A DNA stretch of 64,000 nucleotides, taken from the NCBI RefSeq assembly GCF_900240215.1, contig NZ_LT964681.1:329620-393619 (forward strand). Reading direction: 5' to 3'. Source of the DNA: Raoultibacter timonensis (lineage in GTDB: Bacteria > Actinomycetota > Coriobacteriia > Coriobacteriales > Eggerthellaceae). Both the position numbers and the translations under genes were made by a program. Shown in pieces: positions 1-8,026 of the stretch (position 1 is the first letter of the stretch; the number at the start of each line of letters is the position of its first letter). Below the pieces are notes generated by a model. That model was not told where the DNA came from. It ran no database searches and saw nothing but the letters and a program-made list of their open reading frames with translations.

Positions 1-92
1 GCCCGCCCAGCCCGACGGGCGTGCCCGTGTGCCTGCAAGGAAAAAGGCCCCCCGGGTTTCTTTGCGCCCGCCCGGGGCCGAAAACCAGCGGC

Positions 93-115
93 GGGCCCCG
101 CCGATCGGCGGGCCC
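93..115 (-). terminator. Candidate terminator hairpin after the SH3 gene
   Basis: A nearly perfect GC-rich palindrome (GGGCCCC-GCCGAT facing CGGCGGGCCC) lies about 45 bases past the stop of the SH3-domain gene. On the minus strand a short T run follows about 15 bases later. This suits a weak intrinsic terminator, but the U-tract is poor, so it may be only a GC-rich hairpin. Confidence 0.35.
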
Positions 116-157
116 TGCCGTTCACGCATCAACCGACAAAGCGATTTTCAGCGGCGT

Positions 158-980
158 TTAAACCACTGCCATGTACTCGGAATACACGTAGCCTTCCCGG
201 CCGTCAGAAAGCGTGAATTTCAACCAGTCGTTCTCGTCGGCGGTCACTTCGACTTTCGCCCCCTTGCGCAACGTACCGATAACCTCCGTATCCGTGCCCG
301 CGCCGACGCGGATGTTCAACGCATCAACGGTGCAGGTCAAGGTTTGGGGAAGCTCTGGTTTGGGGAAGCTCTGGTTTGAGGTAGTTATCGGAAAGGTACA
401 CCTTCTGCCCATCCACATCGCACTCGTACCATTCGGCGTTCGCAACCTTTCCGGTCACATGCACTTCAGTACCCTCGGAAAGAGACTTCAGCACTTGGGC
501 ATCCAGGGAAGGCGCGCTGCGTACGTTAAGAACTACGGCATCGACGGTCATCTTCATGTCGAGCGGACGCACGTTATAGCCGGAGTCGGTGTTGCTGTTC
601 GTCCCCGCGTTGTAGTCGGCCTGGGGAACCAGATAGTCGGCATACACGTATCCGCTCACCTCCCCCGAAACCTTGTACCACATGCAATCGGGGCACTCCC
701 CCACAACGTAGTACGTCTGTCCTGGAACGGTACCTCCGATGATCTCTCCGAAAGGTGCCGTGCGGATGTTCGCATAGGCAGTCACTGCGTAGTCGGCGCC
801 GATGGCCAGAAGATCCGAGTCTTCGTAAGTTGCCGTACCGTTTTGGTACTGCGTAGAATCATAGTCCCCCGCGTTGACCGCTTCCTCGATGTCGCCCGGC
901 ATGGCAAACGCCGTGCCAGCGCCTATGACCAGCATACCGACGGCAAGAACCGCCCCGATCGTCAGTTTCGCTTTCCTCAT
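158..980 (-). pseudogene. Exported triple SH3-domain protein, frame broken by a 16-bp tandem duplication
   Basis: The start codon at 980 follows a GAGGAG ribosome binding site. The first frame (324-980, 218 residues) has a signal peptide (about residues 1-26, ending in AFA) and two bacterial SH3-like repeats (about 68-120 and 145-200). It ends prematurely after NYLKPELPQT. A second frame (158-445) repeats KPELPQT and continues into a third SH3 repeat ending YVYSEYMAVV. The break coincides with a perfect 16-bp tandem duplication at 341-372. Removing one copy joins both frames into a 268-residue, three-SH3 protein. SH3_3 domains usually bind peptidoglycan, so the intact protein is probably cell-wall associated. 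The short form could still be made and exported without the third repeat. The break could be a true mutation, a reversible slippage site or an assembly error. Confidence 0.85.
341..378. repeat. 16-bp perfect tandem repeat, 2.4 copies, inside the SH3 gene
   Basis: The unit GGTTTGGGGAAGCTCT occurs at 341-356 and again at 357-372, with six bases of a third copy following. Sixteen is not a multiple of three, so copy number decides whether the third SH3 domain is translated. One copy gives the open frame and two copies give the truncated one. Confidence 0.95.
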
Positions 981-1498
981 GCAATGCTCCTCGTCTCTAG
1001 ATTGTCCTGCGCGTTGCTACGCGAATGGCCGTTTAAGACTTCTCGGCGTTCGCATCCGCAATCATCAGTGTTCTTGGAGTAACGAGCGAAATGCGCATCG
1101 ACAGCACTTTGGCAAGTAGAGCATTCGATGCTTTACGCGATTACAGCTCGCAGCTTCCTTGGCCAAAGCGATGGACTGCGCCTCCGAACCTAGCAATTCT
1201 ACTCTCGCCACCCATCGTTTCGGATAAAACACGCTTCCCTAAACGAACAGTTGCGAGAAACAGAGGGACGCGCGCAAAGAGCGAGCGCATTTGAGCGCGA
1301 AGATCCGACGGCTTCTGCCGCCGAGCCCATTGGTAGGGTTTCGTTTCGGGTGAGCGATGCCTTTGACAAGTCCAAAAGTGCCTCGGACAACATGAGATAG
1401 AGGAAAGCGCACGAAACCCGATACGGTGCACTACCGAATAGCAGGCTCGCATCGCAGCGTGCCCGCCCGCGCCAAGGGGGAAAGCCTAAAACGCAAAT
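981..1498. other. 518-base stretch without a recognisable gene
   Basis: This lies between the SH3 gene and the tRNA-Ala terminator. Open frames here overlap one another, lack good ribosome binding sites and match nothing I recognise. No convincing RNA structure was seen. The part next to 980 must carry the promoter of the SH3 gene, but I cannot place it confidently. Confidence 0.5.
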
Positions 1499-1523
1499 CG
1501 GGCCGGAAGCAACTTCCGGCCCG
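1499..1523 (-). terminator. Terminator of tRNA-Ala
   Basis: A perfect 11-bp stem (CGGGCCGGAAG / CTTCCGGCCCG) lies 12 bases beyond the encoded CCA of the tRNA. On the minus strand it is followed by a T-rich stretch (ATTTGCGTTTT). Confidence 0.8.
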
Positions 1524-1535
1524 ATCAAGTTTCCG

Positions 1536-1611
1536 TGGTGGAGATGATGGGATTCGAACCCACGACCCCCACGTTGCGAACGTGATGCTCTCCCAGCTGA
1601 GCTACATCCCC
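1536..1611 (-). tRNA. tRNA-Ala (anticodon CGC)
   Basis: A 76-nt cloverleaf with CCA encoded (1536-1539). The acceptor arm is GGGGATG with CATCTCC plus discriminator A. The D-arm contains AGCTCAGCTGGGAGAGC. The anticodon stem is TCACG/CGTGG around the loop TTCGCAA, giving CGC, which reads GCG alanine codons. The T-loop is GGTTCGAATCC. A dedicated CGC isoacceptor fits a high-GC genome. Confidence 0.95.
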
Positions 1612-1766
1612 ACGAAGGTGCGCATTGCGCGAGAAAGTATTTTCCCCGCAACGCGCCTGTTTGTCAAATGAAATCACGCTTTCTGCTCAAAAGCAGCCCA
1701 ACATAGCCCAAAACACAGGGCGCCCGTTTCCGGACGCCCTGCTTGCATGCGTTGCAAAGCACGGTT

Positions 1767-2120
1767 CTACGAGAGAACCGTCTCCTTTTCCTCGGCGTCT
1801 TCTTCGATAACCATCGGCGCCTCGTCGATGGGGGTTTCCTCGATGAAGGGTTCGAACAACGGCTCGCCGTCCTGCGAAAGCTCGACCATGCCGGTCAGAA
1901 CGTCAACGTACTGGTACGACTGGCGCGCAGTGCGGCCGCGCTTGCGATCCACTTCCAGGATGAACAGCTGGGGGTGCACTTGCGTAAGAACGCCCTCGCT
2001 CTCGACGATTTTGGAGCGGCCCATATTTGCGCGTACCTTCAGTCGCTGGCCGACGAAATCATGCAACGTATCGTGGATTCCATCCACGATTTTCGCCTGC
2101 TTAGCTAGATCCATGCTCAC
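1767..2120 (-). CDS. veg: Veg family protein
   Basis: The first 75 or so residues match the Veg family (DUF1021), with the core KIVDGIHDTLHDFVGQRLKV followed by a small beta-barrel-like region. Veg of Bacillus is about 86 residues and has been linked to stimulation of biofilm matrix genes. This copy has an extra acidic tail (about residues 80-117). It lies just downstream of ksgA, and the same veg/ksgA neighbourhood is seen in Bacillus. The frame opens with GTG at 2120 after GAGGA; an ATG two codons later is also possible. An extended -10 box lies upstream at 2165-2170. Confidence 0.85.
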   Translation of the reverse strand: MSMDLAKQAKIVDGIHDTLHDFVGQRLKVRANMGRSKIVESEGVLTQVHPQLFILEVDRKRGRTARQSYQYVDVLTGMVELSQDGEPLFEPFIEETPIDEAPMVIEEDAEEKETVLS

Positions 2121-2164
2121 TCATTCCTCACATGTGTCTCAAATTACAGAAATAACAGCATGGG

Positions 2165-2170
2165 ATTATA
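2165..2170 (-). promoter_or_regulatory. Extended -10 promoter element of veg
   Basis: On the minus strand the sequence reads TGA-TATAAT, a perfect -10 hexamer with an upstream TG. A start about 45 bases ahead of the veg start codon would follow. The -35 region is poor, as is usual with extended -10 promoters. Confidence 0.6.
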
Positions 2171-2324
2171 TCACGGGAGTCAATCCTTAACAGAATCTGC
2201 ACGTTTCCATCACGTATCGAAGGGCGCGAACTGGGATGATATGCAACTCAAACAAAGAATATCGGCCAGCGGACAGCTATCGAAGTCCAAAAGCACCTCT
2301 TCATAGATTCATCGTTTTACCTAA

Positions 2325-3308
2325 TCAGCTCGTTGCATCAAGAAGGCCTTCGCCGAGCCTGATGAACTCTTCACGCGTCAACGTTTCGCCACGGCGACGG
2401 GAATCGATCCCCGCCCGTTCAAACAGACTATCGAGCGCCTTCGCCACCGCAGTGCCCTGCTCGCCTTTTCCCGCAAAGTACATCTTGCACGAATTCGCAA
2501 GCGTTTTACGACGATTGAAAAACGCCGCATCGGCCATGATGCACGTCGCTCGTACGGCCTCCCGGATCAGCTGATTGCCGTCGCCGTCGACCGGCGTGCA
2601 ACGCTTAAGCCTGAGCACCGAGCTATCCACGCGCGGCGGCGGGAAAAAGTTGCCGGGACTTACTGAGAACCGCCCGGCGGGCTCGGCGAACAGCGACAGC
2701 TTGACGGTGTAGGCTCCGTAGTTTTTCGTGCCCGCCTTTGCAGCCATGCGATCGGCAACTTCGGCCTGCACCATCACCGTCGCGCTCTCGATGCTCTCGA
2801 ACCGCTCGAAGTAATCGAGCACGAGCGTAGCGGCCACCGCGTAAGGCAGATTGGCTACGAACTTGTTCGGCAGCGGATGAGCGCTCCGAGAAGCGGGGGC
2901 GATCGCCTGATCGCCGAACGCTCCCGCTGCATCCGATTCGGCCTCCAGCCGTTCGGCCGCATTGGCCAAATCCGCCTTCGTCAAATCGAGCGCGTCTTTG
3001 CCGATAAGCGCAAACCGATCGGCCCACGGCTCGAGCGTTTCGGCAAGCACCGCAGGCAAATCCTTATCGCGCTCCACCGACACCACGAAACCCGCATGCT
3101 TCAAGAGCGCAATCGTCAGCGTTCCGATGCCGGGCCCCACCTCGAGCACGAAATCATCCCCGTTTACTTGGGAAAGCGCGATTATCTTCTCAAGGATCGC
3201 ATCGTTGATGAGGAAGTTCTGCCCGAGCGCCTTTTTGGTGGCAAGCCCGTGCGCTTCGAGCACCGCACGGGTGGCGGAAGGCGATGCAAGCGGTGACAGC
3301 TTCGTCAT
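2325..3308 (-). CDS. ksgA: 16S rRNA (adenine(1518)-N(6)/adenine(1519)-N(6))-dimethyltransferase
   Basis: KsgA/RsmA dimethylates two adjacent adenines near the 3' end of 16S rRNA using S-adenosylmethionine. The 327-residue protein has ALGQNFL at about 27, the AdoMet motif EVGPGIGTLT at about 56-65, the catalytic NLPY at about 151-154, and a proline-rich FFPPPRVDS later. It is about 50 residues longer than usual, partly because of an insert at about 118-146 rich in Ala, Glu and Ser, just before the catalytic motif. The start at 3308 follows GGGAGG. A longer in-frame extension upstream overlaps the preceding gene and is rejected. It is the last gene of metG-tatD-flavoprotein-ksgA, 4 bases behind its neighbour. 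Confidence 0.95.
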   Translation of the reverse strand: MTKLSPLASPSATRAVLEAHGLATKKALGQNFLINDAILEKIIALSQVNGDDFVLEVGPGIGTLTIALLKHAGFVVSVERDKDLPAVLAETLEPWADRFALIGKDALDLTKADLANAAERLEAESDAAGAFGDQAIAPASRSAHPLPNKFVANLPYAVAATLVLDYFERFESIESATVMVQAEVADRMAAKAGTKNYGAYTVKLSLFAEPAGRFSVSPGNFFPPPRVDSSVLRLKRCTPVDGDGNQLIREAVRATCIMADAAFFNRRKTLANSCKMYFAGKGEQGTAVAKALDSLFERAGIDSRRRGETLTREEFIRLGEGLLDATS

Positions 3309-3312
3309 CAAA

Positions 3313-3852
3313 CTACCTCCCACCCAGCTTCGGCTCCCAGGAAGCCGCAAGAACTTGGAGCTGCTCGGGCGAGCGGTCGACGCAGTCGTGCACCGCTTCC
3401 ACGTGAAAGCCCGCAACGGCCAGCGACGAGCGAATGATGCACACAAGCGGTTCGAAACCATGGGGATCTCCCCCGTCCCCGATCGCGAACAGCTCGGCAG
3501 GACGCTTGGGCCGCGTACGTAAATCGGTCCAAAAGTAGCGCTGCAGACGGTCGAGCACTGCTTTGAACTGGGCTGGGGGTCCGGCAAAATAGATCGGCGA
3601 AACGATGGCGAGGCTGTCCGCCTCGTCGAGCATGCCGTAGAGATCCTGCATCGGATCCTCGATGATGCAACCTTCGCCGAGCTTGCAGTAGTCGCACGCG
3701 ATGCACGGATCCACGTCGATATCGTCGGCAAGGCTGAACAGCTGCAATTCGTCGTCGGGATACAGCTCATGCAGGCGTTCGACCAACGCACTCGCCAGAA
3801 ACGCGCTCTTGCCCTCGGGGCGGATCGATCCGCATACCACCAAGCGGTTCAC
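3313..3852 (-). CDS. Flavodoxin-fold iron-sulfur flavoprotein / NAD(P)H-dependent FMN oxidoreductase
   Basis: A 179-residue protein of the NADPH-dependent FMN reductase superfamily. The start VVCGSIRPEGKS is the flavin phosphate loop after the first strand. The cluster CIACDYC followed by GEGC gives a CxxCxxC plus C pattern, as in iron-sulfur flavoproteins, and SPIYFAGPPAQFKAVLDR is the conserved second half. It probably moves electrons from NAD(P)H, possibly through an Fe-S centre; the substrate is unknown. The GTG start (3850-3852) overlaps the tatD stop as GTGA and follows AAGAAGG. It sits where many genomes carry rnmV between tatD and ksgA, which is unusual. Confidence 0.85.
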   Translation of the reverse strand: MNRLVVCGSIRPEGKSAFLASALVERLHELYPDDELQLFSLADDIDVDPCIACDYCKLGEGCIIEDPMQDLYGMLDEADSLAIVSPIYFAGPPAQFKAVLDRLQRYFWTDLRTRPKRPAELFAIGDGGDPHGFEPLVCIIRSSLAVAGFHVEAVHDCVDRSPEQLQVLAASWEPKLGGR

Positions 3853-4922
3853 GATCGGCCTTCTTCCCGGCTCGCCTGCCACGGCGTCGGCGCGCGGTCG
3901 AGCAGCGAAAGGGCGCTTTCGTACACGGCCTCGAGCAGTTCGCGCCGCTCTTCCCCCGGCGCAGAGCCGAGCACCTCGGCTAGACGCGCCGCAGTAAACA
4001 CCGTATGCTCGGGACCGCACTCCATGCCGCGCATGGGTTCGGGCGTCATGTAGGGCGAATCGGTCTCGGTGAGAATGCGGCCCCTCGCCATATGCCGCGC
4101 CGCTTCGCGCACCTCGTCGCTCTTCTTGAACGTAAGCGGGCCTCCGAATGCGGCGTAGCAGCCCTTTTCAGCCCACGGCTCAAGCACAGCCCAGTCGAGG
4201 TTGAAGCAGTGCAGCAGCACGCCGGCCTCGGGAAACCCCTCTTCTTCCATGATGCGGTACGCCTCTTCGTGCGCCTCGCGCAGATGGAGGATGATCGGCA
4301 GCCCCGTCTTATGCGCAAGGCGGATCTGGCGGCGGAACGCCTCACGTTGTGCCGTGCGCGGCGAGAAATCGTAATGGTAATCGAGCCCCACTTCGCCGAT
4401 CGCACAAGTGCGCGAGTCGCCCAAACGGGCGATCAGCCGCTCTTCGAGCGCATCGTCGTAGTGCTTGGCATAGTGGGGATGGCACCCGATCGCGATACGC
4501 ACATGCGGAACCTCCAAGGGGCAAACGGATGCCCGAACCGCGTCTTCGGCAGCTTTTGGGTTGCTCGACGATTCTTCCAAAGCGCGCTGCGAAGCCTCGA
4601 GAACCTCGGGCAGCCTCGCTTCGGCGTCGCTTCGCCACGCATCGAGTTTGTCGTAATCGACCGCCTCGTTCTCAAACACATCGGCCATCGCACATACGAA
4701 CCGCACGCCATGGATGGCGCAGCGCGCCAAGGCGAGCGAAGGATCGCGCACTAGGTCGAGGTGCGCATGTGTATCGGCTACCGGCGCCTCGAGCGGAGGC
4801 GTCGGCGCTTCAACGATGCGGAACCTGCCCTTTTTCTTCTTGTTGCGAAACAGCGCATCGGGAAACAAGGGGTCTGTTTGACCTACCGATTCGGCATCGG
4901 GTTCGGGGCTCGACTCGCTCAT
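3849..4922 (-). CDS. tatD: TatD family metal-dependent deoxyribonuclease
   Basis: A TIM-barrel amidohydrolase-like nuclease. Visible metal-binding motifs are DTHAHLD near residue 49, GCHPHY, GEVGLDYHYD, ILHLRE, LHCFN and ETDSPYMTPEP. The family hydrolyses DNA 3' ends and takes part in DNA quality control. At 357 residues it is about 100 longer than typical. The extra length is a charged amino-terminal extension (first 45 or so residues, with NKKKKGRFR) and an insert rich in Ala and Glu near residues 95-135. It lies 8 bases after metG and overlaps the next gene by 4 bases, so it is translationally coupled. Confidence 0.93.
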   Translation of the reverse strand: MSESSPEPDAESVGQTDPLFPDALFRNKKKKGRFRIVEAPTPPLEAPVADTHAHLDLVRDPSLALARCAIHGVRFVCAMADVFENEAVDYDKLDAWRSDAEARLPEVLEASQRALEESSSNPKAAEDAVRASVCPLEVPHVRIAIGCHPHYAKHYDDALEERLIARLGDSRTCAIGEVGLDYHYDFSPRTAQREAFRRQIRLAHKTGLPIILHLREAHEEAYRIMEEEGFPEAGVLLHCFNLDWAVLEPWAEKGCYAAFGGPLTFKKSDEVREAARHMARGRILTETDSPYMTPEPMRGMECGPEHTVFTAARLAEVLGSAPGEERRELLEAVYESALSLLDRAPTPWQASREEGRS

Positions 4923-4930
4923 GACGGTTC

Positions 4931-6511
4931 CTATTCCACCCCGAAATCAATGGCTTCGACATCGAGGCGCGGGAACAGCGGATCGCCCGTTTCCACAGCG
5001 TTTCCAGCGGGCAGCTGACCCCACGCAGTCGCGGCTTCGATATCGTCAACCGTCGTGATATCGCCCAACGCGAGACGCTTGAACACCTCGGCCGAGGTGT
5101 TCGGCATGAACGGCGCCATGTACAGAGCGATGATGCGGATGGCCTCGAGCGCGTTGTAGATGACGGCCGCAAGCTCGTCTGCGGTTTCCTCGGATTTCGC
5201 GAGGTTCCACGGAGCGGACTCCTCCACGTACAGGTTCACGCGACCCGCAAGCTTCTGCACGGCGGCGGCGGCACCCGAGAAGTCCACGAGCCCCATGCAG
5301 CGGTCGTATTCGGCGTACAGCTCATCGGCTATCTCGCGCAGCGGGTTCTCGGCAGCCGAGGCGGGCGCCTCGGGCACCTTTGAATCGAAGTACTTCTTAG
5401 TCATGTTGAACACACGCGAGCAGAGATTGCCCCACGTGTTCGCAAGGTCGGCATTGTACACCTGTACCATGCGCTCAACCGAGATCGACCCGTCATGGCC
5501 GAACTGCACATCGCTCATGAAGTAGTAGCGGTACGCATCCACGCCGAACACCTTGACGAGATCTTCGGGCAGAAGCACGTTGCCCTTGGACTTCGACATC
5601 TTCTCGCCCTTGGTCAAGAGGAAGCCGTGCCCGAACACCGTATGGGTGATGGGCAGCCCCGCCGCCATGAGCATGGCAGGCCAGATCACGCAATGGAAGC
5701 GGATGATGTCCTTGCCGACGAAGTGATACTGCATAGGCCAGCGCTCGTCGAACTCGCCCTCGCGCTCCGGATCGGCGTACCCGATGCCCGTGATGTAGGC
5801 CAGAAGCGCATCGGCCCATACGTAGGCCACATGCCCCTCGTCGAACGGCAGCGGCACACCCCAATCGAACGTGGAGCGCGAGATGGAAAGGTCTTTGAGG
5901 CCGCTCTTCACGAAGGAGACGATCTCGTTCTTGCGTGTCTCGGGGCGGATGAAGTCGGGGTTCTCGTCATAGAACGCAAGCAGCTTGTCCTCGAAATCGG
6001 AAAGCTTGAAGAACCAGTTCTCCTCGCCCGAAGCCTGCTGCACGGGACGCTTGCAATCGGGGCACACGAACACGCCGTCCTCGTTCTTCTCGAGATCGCT
6101 TTCGGCGTAGTAGGTCTCCTCATGCACGCAGTACCAGCCCTCGTAGGCGCCTTTGTACAGGTAGCCCTTCTCGTAGAGGTCGGTCCAGAACTTCTGCACG
6201 GTGCGTGCATGGCGCGGCTCGGTCGTCCGCACGAAATCGGTGTAGGTGATGTCGAGCATGTTCCACGCGTCGCGGAACTTCGGTTCCATGGAATCGCACC
6301 AGGCAAGCGGGGTCATCCCGTTTTTCTCGGCCACCTCGGCAACCTTCTGCCCGTGCTCGTCAAGGCCGGTCACGAACGCCACATCGTAGCCGTTCATACG
6401 CTGGTAGCGCGCTACGGTGTCGGCGGCGACGGTCGTGTAGGCCGTGCCGAGGTGCGGCGCCGCGTTGACGTAGTAGATGGGGGTGGTAAACGAATAGGTT
6501 CCTTTTGACAT
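4931..6511 (-). CDS. metG: Methionine--tRNA ligase
   Basis: A class I aminoacyl-tRNA synthetase that charges tRNA-Met. The HIGH signature is HLGT at residues 20-23 and KMSKS is at 304-308. The connective-peptide region has Cys128, Cys150 and Cys153, a reduced zinc-knuckle pattern. At 526 residues it is the short form without the carboxy-terminal tRNA-binding (EMAP-like) domain. The ATG follows GAGAGGAAG. It is the first gene of a four-gene minus-strand operon ending in ksgA. No T-box leader is visible in the 97-base upstream gap, which has a TAGAAT-like -10. Confidence 0.97.
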   Translation of the reverse strand: MSKGTYSFTTPIYYVNAAPHLGTAYTTVAADTVARYQRMNGYDVAFVTGLDEHGQKVAEVAEKNGMTPLAWCDSMEPKFRDAWNMLDITYTDFVRTTEPRHARTVQKFWTDLYEKGYLYKGAYEGWYCVHEETYYAESDLEKNEDGVFVCPDCKRPVQQASGEENWFFKLSDFEDKLLAFYDENPDFIRPETRKNEIVSFVKSGLKDLSISRSTFDWGVPLPFDEGHVAYVWADALLAYITGIGYADPEREGEFDERWPMQYHFVGKDIIRFHCVIWPAMLMAAGLPITHTVFGHGFLLTKGEKMSKSKGNVLLPEDLVKVFGVDAYRYYFMSDVQFGHDGSISVERMVQVYNADLANTWGNLCSRVFNMTKKYFDSKVPEAPASAAENPLREIADELYAEYDRCMGLVDFSGAAAAVQKLAGRVNLYVEESAPWNLAKSEETADELAAVIYNALEAIRIIALYMAPFMPNTSAEVFKRLALGDITTVDDIEAATAWGQLPAGNAVETGDPLFPRLDVEAIDFGVE

Positions 6512-6608
6512 GGTGCTTCCTCTCGTGCGGCTCTCGCGACCGATGACATCGCGCGCCTTTTGTTTGTATGCGTGCCCGCTATTCTAGCACGGCATACGCC
6601 AAGCGCCG

Positions 6609-7775
6609 TCACTCGGCGGCAACACCGCGGCGTTTCCTCGACTCGGAGCGCTTGAGCCATACGACGGAGGCCAGACACGCCAGAATGAAGCAGGCGAACG
6701 CAACGAATCCCAGGGTGTAGGATCCCGTTGCGGAAAGGAACGCCGACAAGACGAGCGGGGGGAAGAAGCCGCCCAGCCCGCCCATCATCGACACGATGCC
6801 GTTGACGGGGCCGGCCTGTTCGACGAAATAGGTCGGAACGAGCTTGAACACGACGCCGTTGCCGATGCCGCATGCGATGCTGATCACGTAGACACCCACC
6901 ATGAACAGCTCGAATCCGGGCAGCATCGCCAATACGAGAGCACCTGCGATCATGCCCGCGAACACGCCGATCAGAAGCCCCCAGCAGTCGAGGCGATCGG
7001 AAAGCCATCCGCCCAGCACGCGTACGCATGCCGCAGTGACGATGAACACCGAAGTCAAAATACCGGCGGTTACGCCATCGATCCCGAAATCGGATACAAG
7101 GAAATTGGGAAGGAATACCGTGAACGCCACAAAGGCCCCAAAGGTAACGAAGTAGAACAGCGAGAAGAACCAGAGCTTCTCGTTTTTCCAGACCGCCTTG
7201 ATCTGACGGGCAATGGGCGTCTTCACCCGCGGTTCGCCGCGATCGCCCAAGAAGAAGTTAAGGGCGACCATCGCCAGCAAAAGCCCGAGGTAGAACTTGA
7301 CCGCCAACTGCCAACCGAAGTGCACGGCCAGCACCGGTGCGGCATAGGTGGTGATCGCCGTCCCCATGTTGCCGAAACCGTACACGCCGTTGACGAACCC
7401 GTGCTTCTCTTTGGGATAGTACTTGGGCAGCGAGGTAACGCCGACCGAGAAGATCGCACCCCCGAAGCCGAGGAATACGCCGCCGATGAGCAGATCGACG
7501 TACGTCGAAGCCTCGCTGATGAAGTACACGGGAAAAAGCAGCGCGACGAAGCTCGCAAGGAACACCGTGCGAGCGCCGAGCAGGTTCGCGTAGTAGCCGA
7601 ACGGGATACGGAGTACCGAGCCGAGAATGACCGGTACGGCGGTTACGAGAGCGACCATGTCGTCGGGAATGAATATGTCGTGCTTGATGTAAGGCAAGAG
7701 CGATGACAGGATGACCCAAACCATAAAACCGGCAATCAGATCGAACGTCTGAAGCGGCAGCTGTGCCCTTTTCAT
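6609..7775 (-). CDS. NarK-type MFS transporter (nitrate/nitrite porter family)
   Basis: A 388-residue, 12-helix major facilitator. The NarK-family signatures are GFGNMGTAITTYAAPVLA in the first half and GIGNGVVFKLVPTYF followed by MMGGLGGFFPP in the second. These glycine-rich helices form the anion pathway of nitrate/nitrite transporters. No nitrate reductase genes are in the window, so the substrate (nitrate, nitrite or another small anion) is inference. The start at 7775 follows a purine-rich GAGAGAGG. An extended frame to 7850 has no ribosome site and a non-membrane amino end. It is divergent from the gene at 8027. Confidence 0.88.
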   Translation of the reverse strand: MKRAQLPLQTFDLIAGFMVWVILSSLLPYIKHDIFIPDDMVALVTAVPVILGSVLRIPFGYYANLLGARTVFLASFVALLFPVYFISEASTYVDLLIGGVFLGFGGAIFSVGVTSLPKYYPKEKHGFVNGVYGFGNMGTAITTYAAPVLAVHFGWQLAVKFYLGLLLAMVALNFFLGDRGEPRVKTPIARQIKAVWKNEKLWFFSLFYFVTFGAFVAFTVFLPNFLVSDFGIDGVTAGILTSVFIVTAACVRVLGGWLSDRLDCWGLLIGVFAGMIAGALVLAMLPGFELFMVGVYVISIACGIGNGVVFKLVPTYFVEQAGPVNGIVSMMGGLGGFFPPLVLSAFLSATGSYTLGFVAFACFILACLASVVWLKRSESRKRRGVAAE

Positions 7776-8009
7776 CTCGCCTCTCTCCCCCGCACCGAAA
7801 CGGTGCCGTCTGCACGGTGCGCTCCCCGCGCAACCGAACTTGTGGAGCATCTCCTCGTCAGAGATGATACCACGCCCGTTTCAAGTGCGACTTTCCCTAT
7901 GGCATGTATAGGGTTTATCCCTTACGAATGGGCGGGGGCCAAAGAGCACGCAGCCGCTCGCTCTTGTGTGGCTTTCATGACATGCGATGCCGCGAGAATC
8001 GGCCTCGGG

Positions 8010-8015
8010 TATACT
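8010..8015 (+). promoter_or_regulatory. -10 box with an almost leaderless start
   Basis: TATACT ends 11 bases before the ATG at 8027, so the transcript should begin only about 5-6 bases upstream of the start codon. No Shine-Dalgarno is present. Leaderless or near-leaderless mRNAs are common in Actinobacteria. Confidence 0.5.
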
Positions 8016-8026
8016 TCGAGATTCGT

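Noticed and set aside
1199-1651. 150-codon minus-strand frame running through tRNA-Ala
   Set aside because: It reads through the tRNA and its terminator and has no ribosome site.
5495-6508. 337-codon plus-strand frame opposite metG
   Set aside because: Antisense shadow of an unmistakable methionyl-tRNA synthetase.
6512-6608. T-box leader upstream of metG
   Set aside because: The gap is under 100 bases and lacks the conserved T-box sequence and antiterminator.
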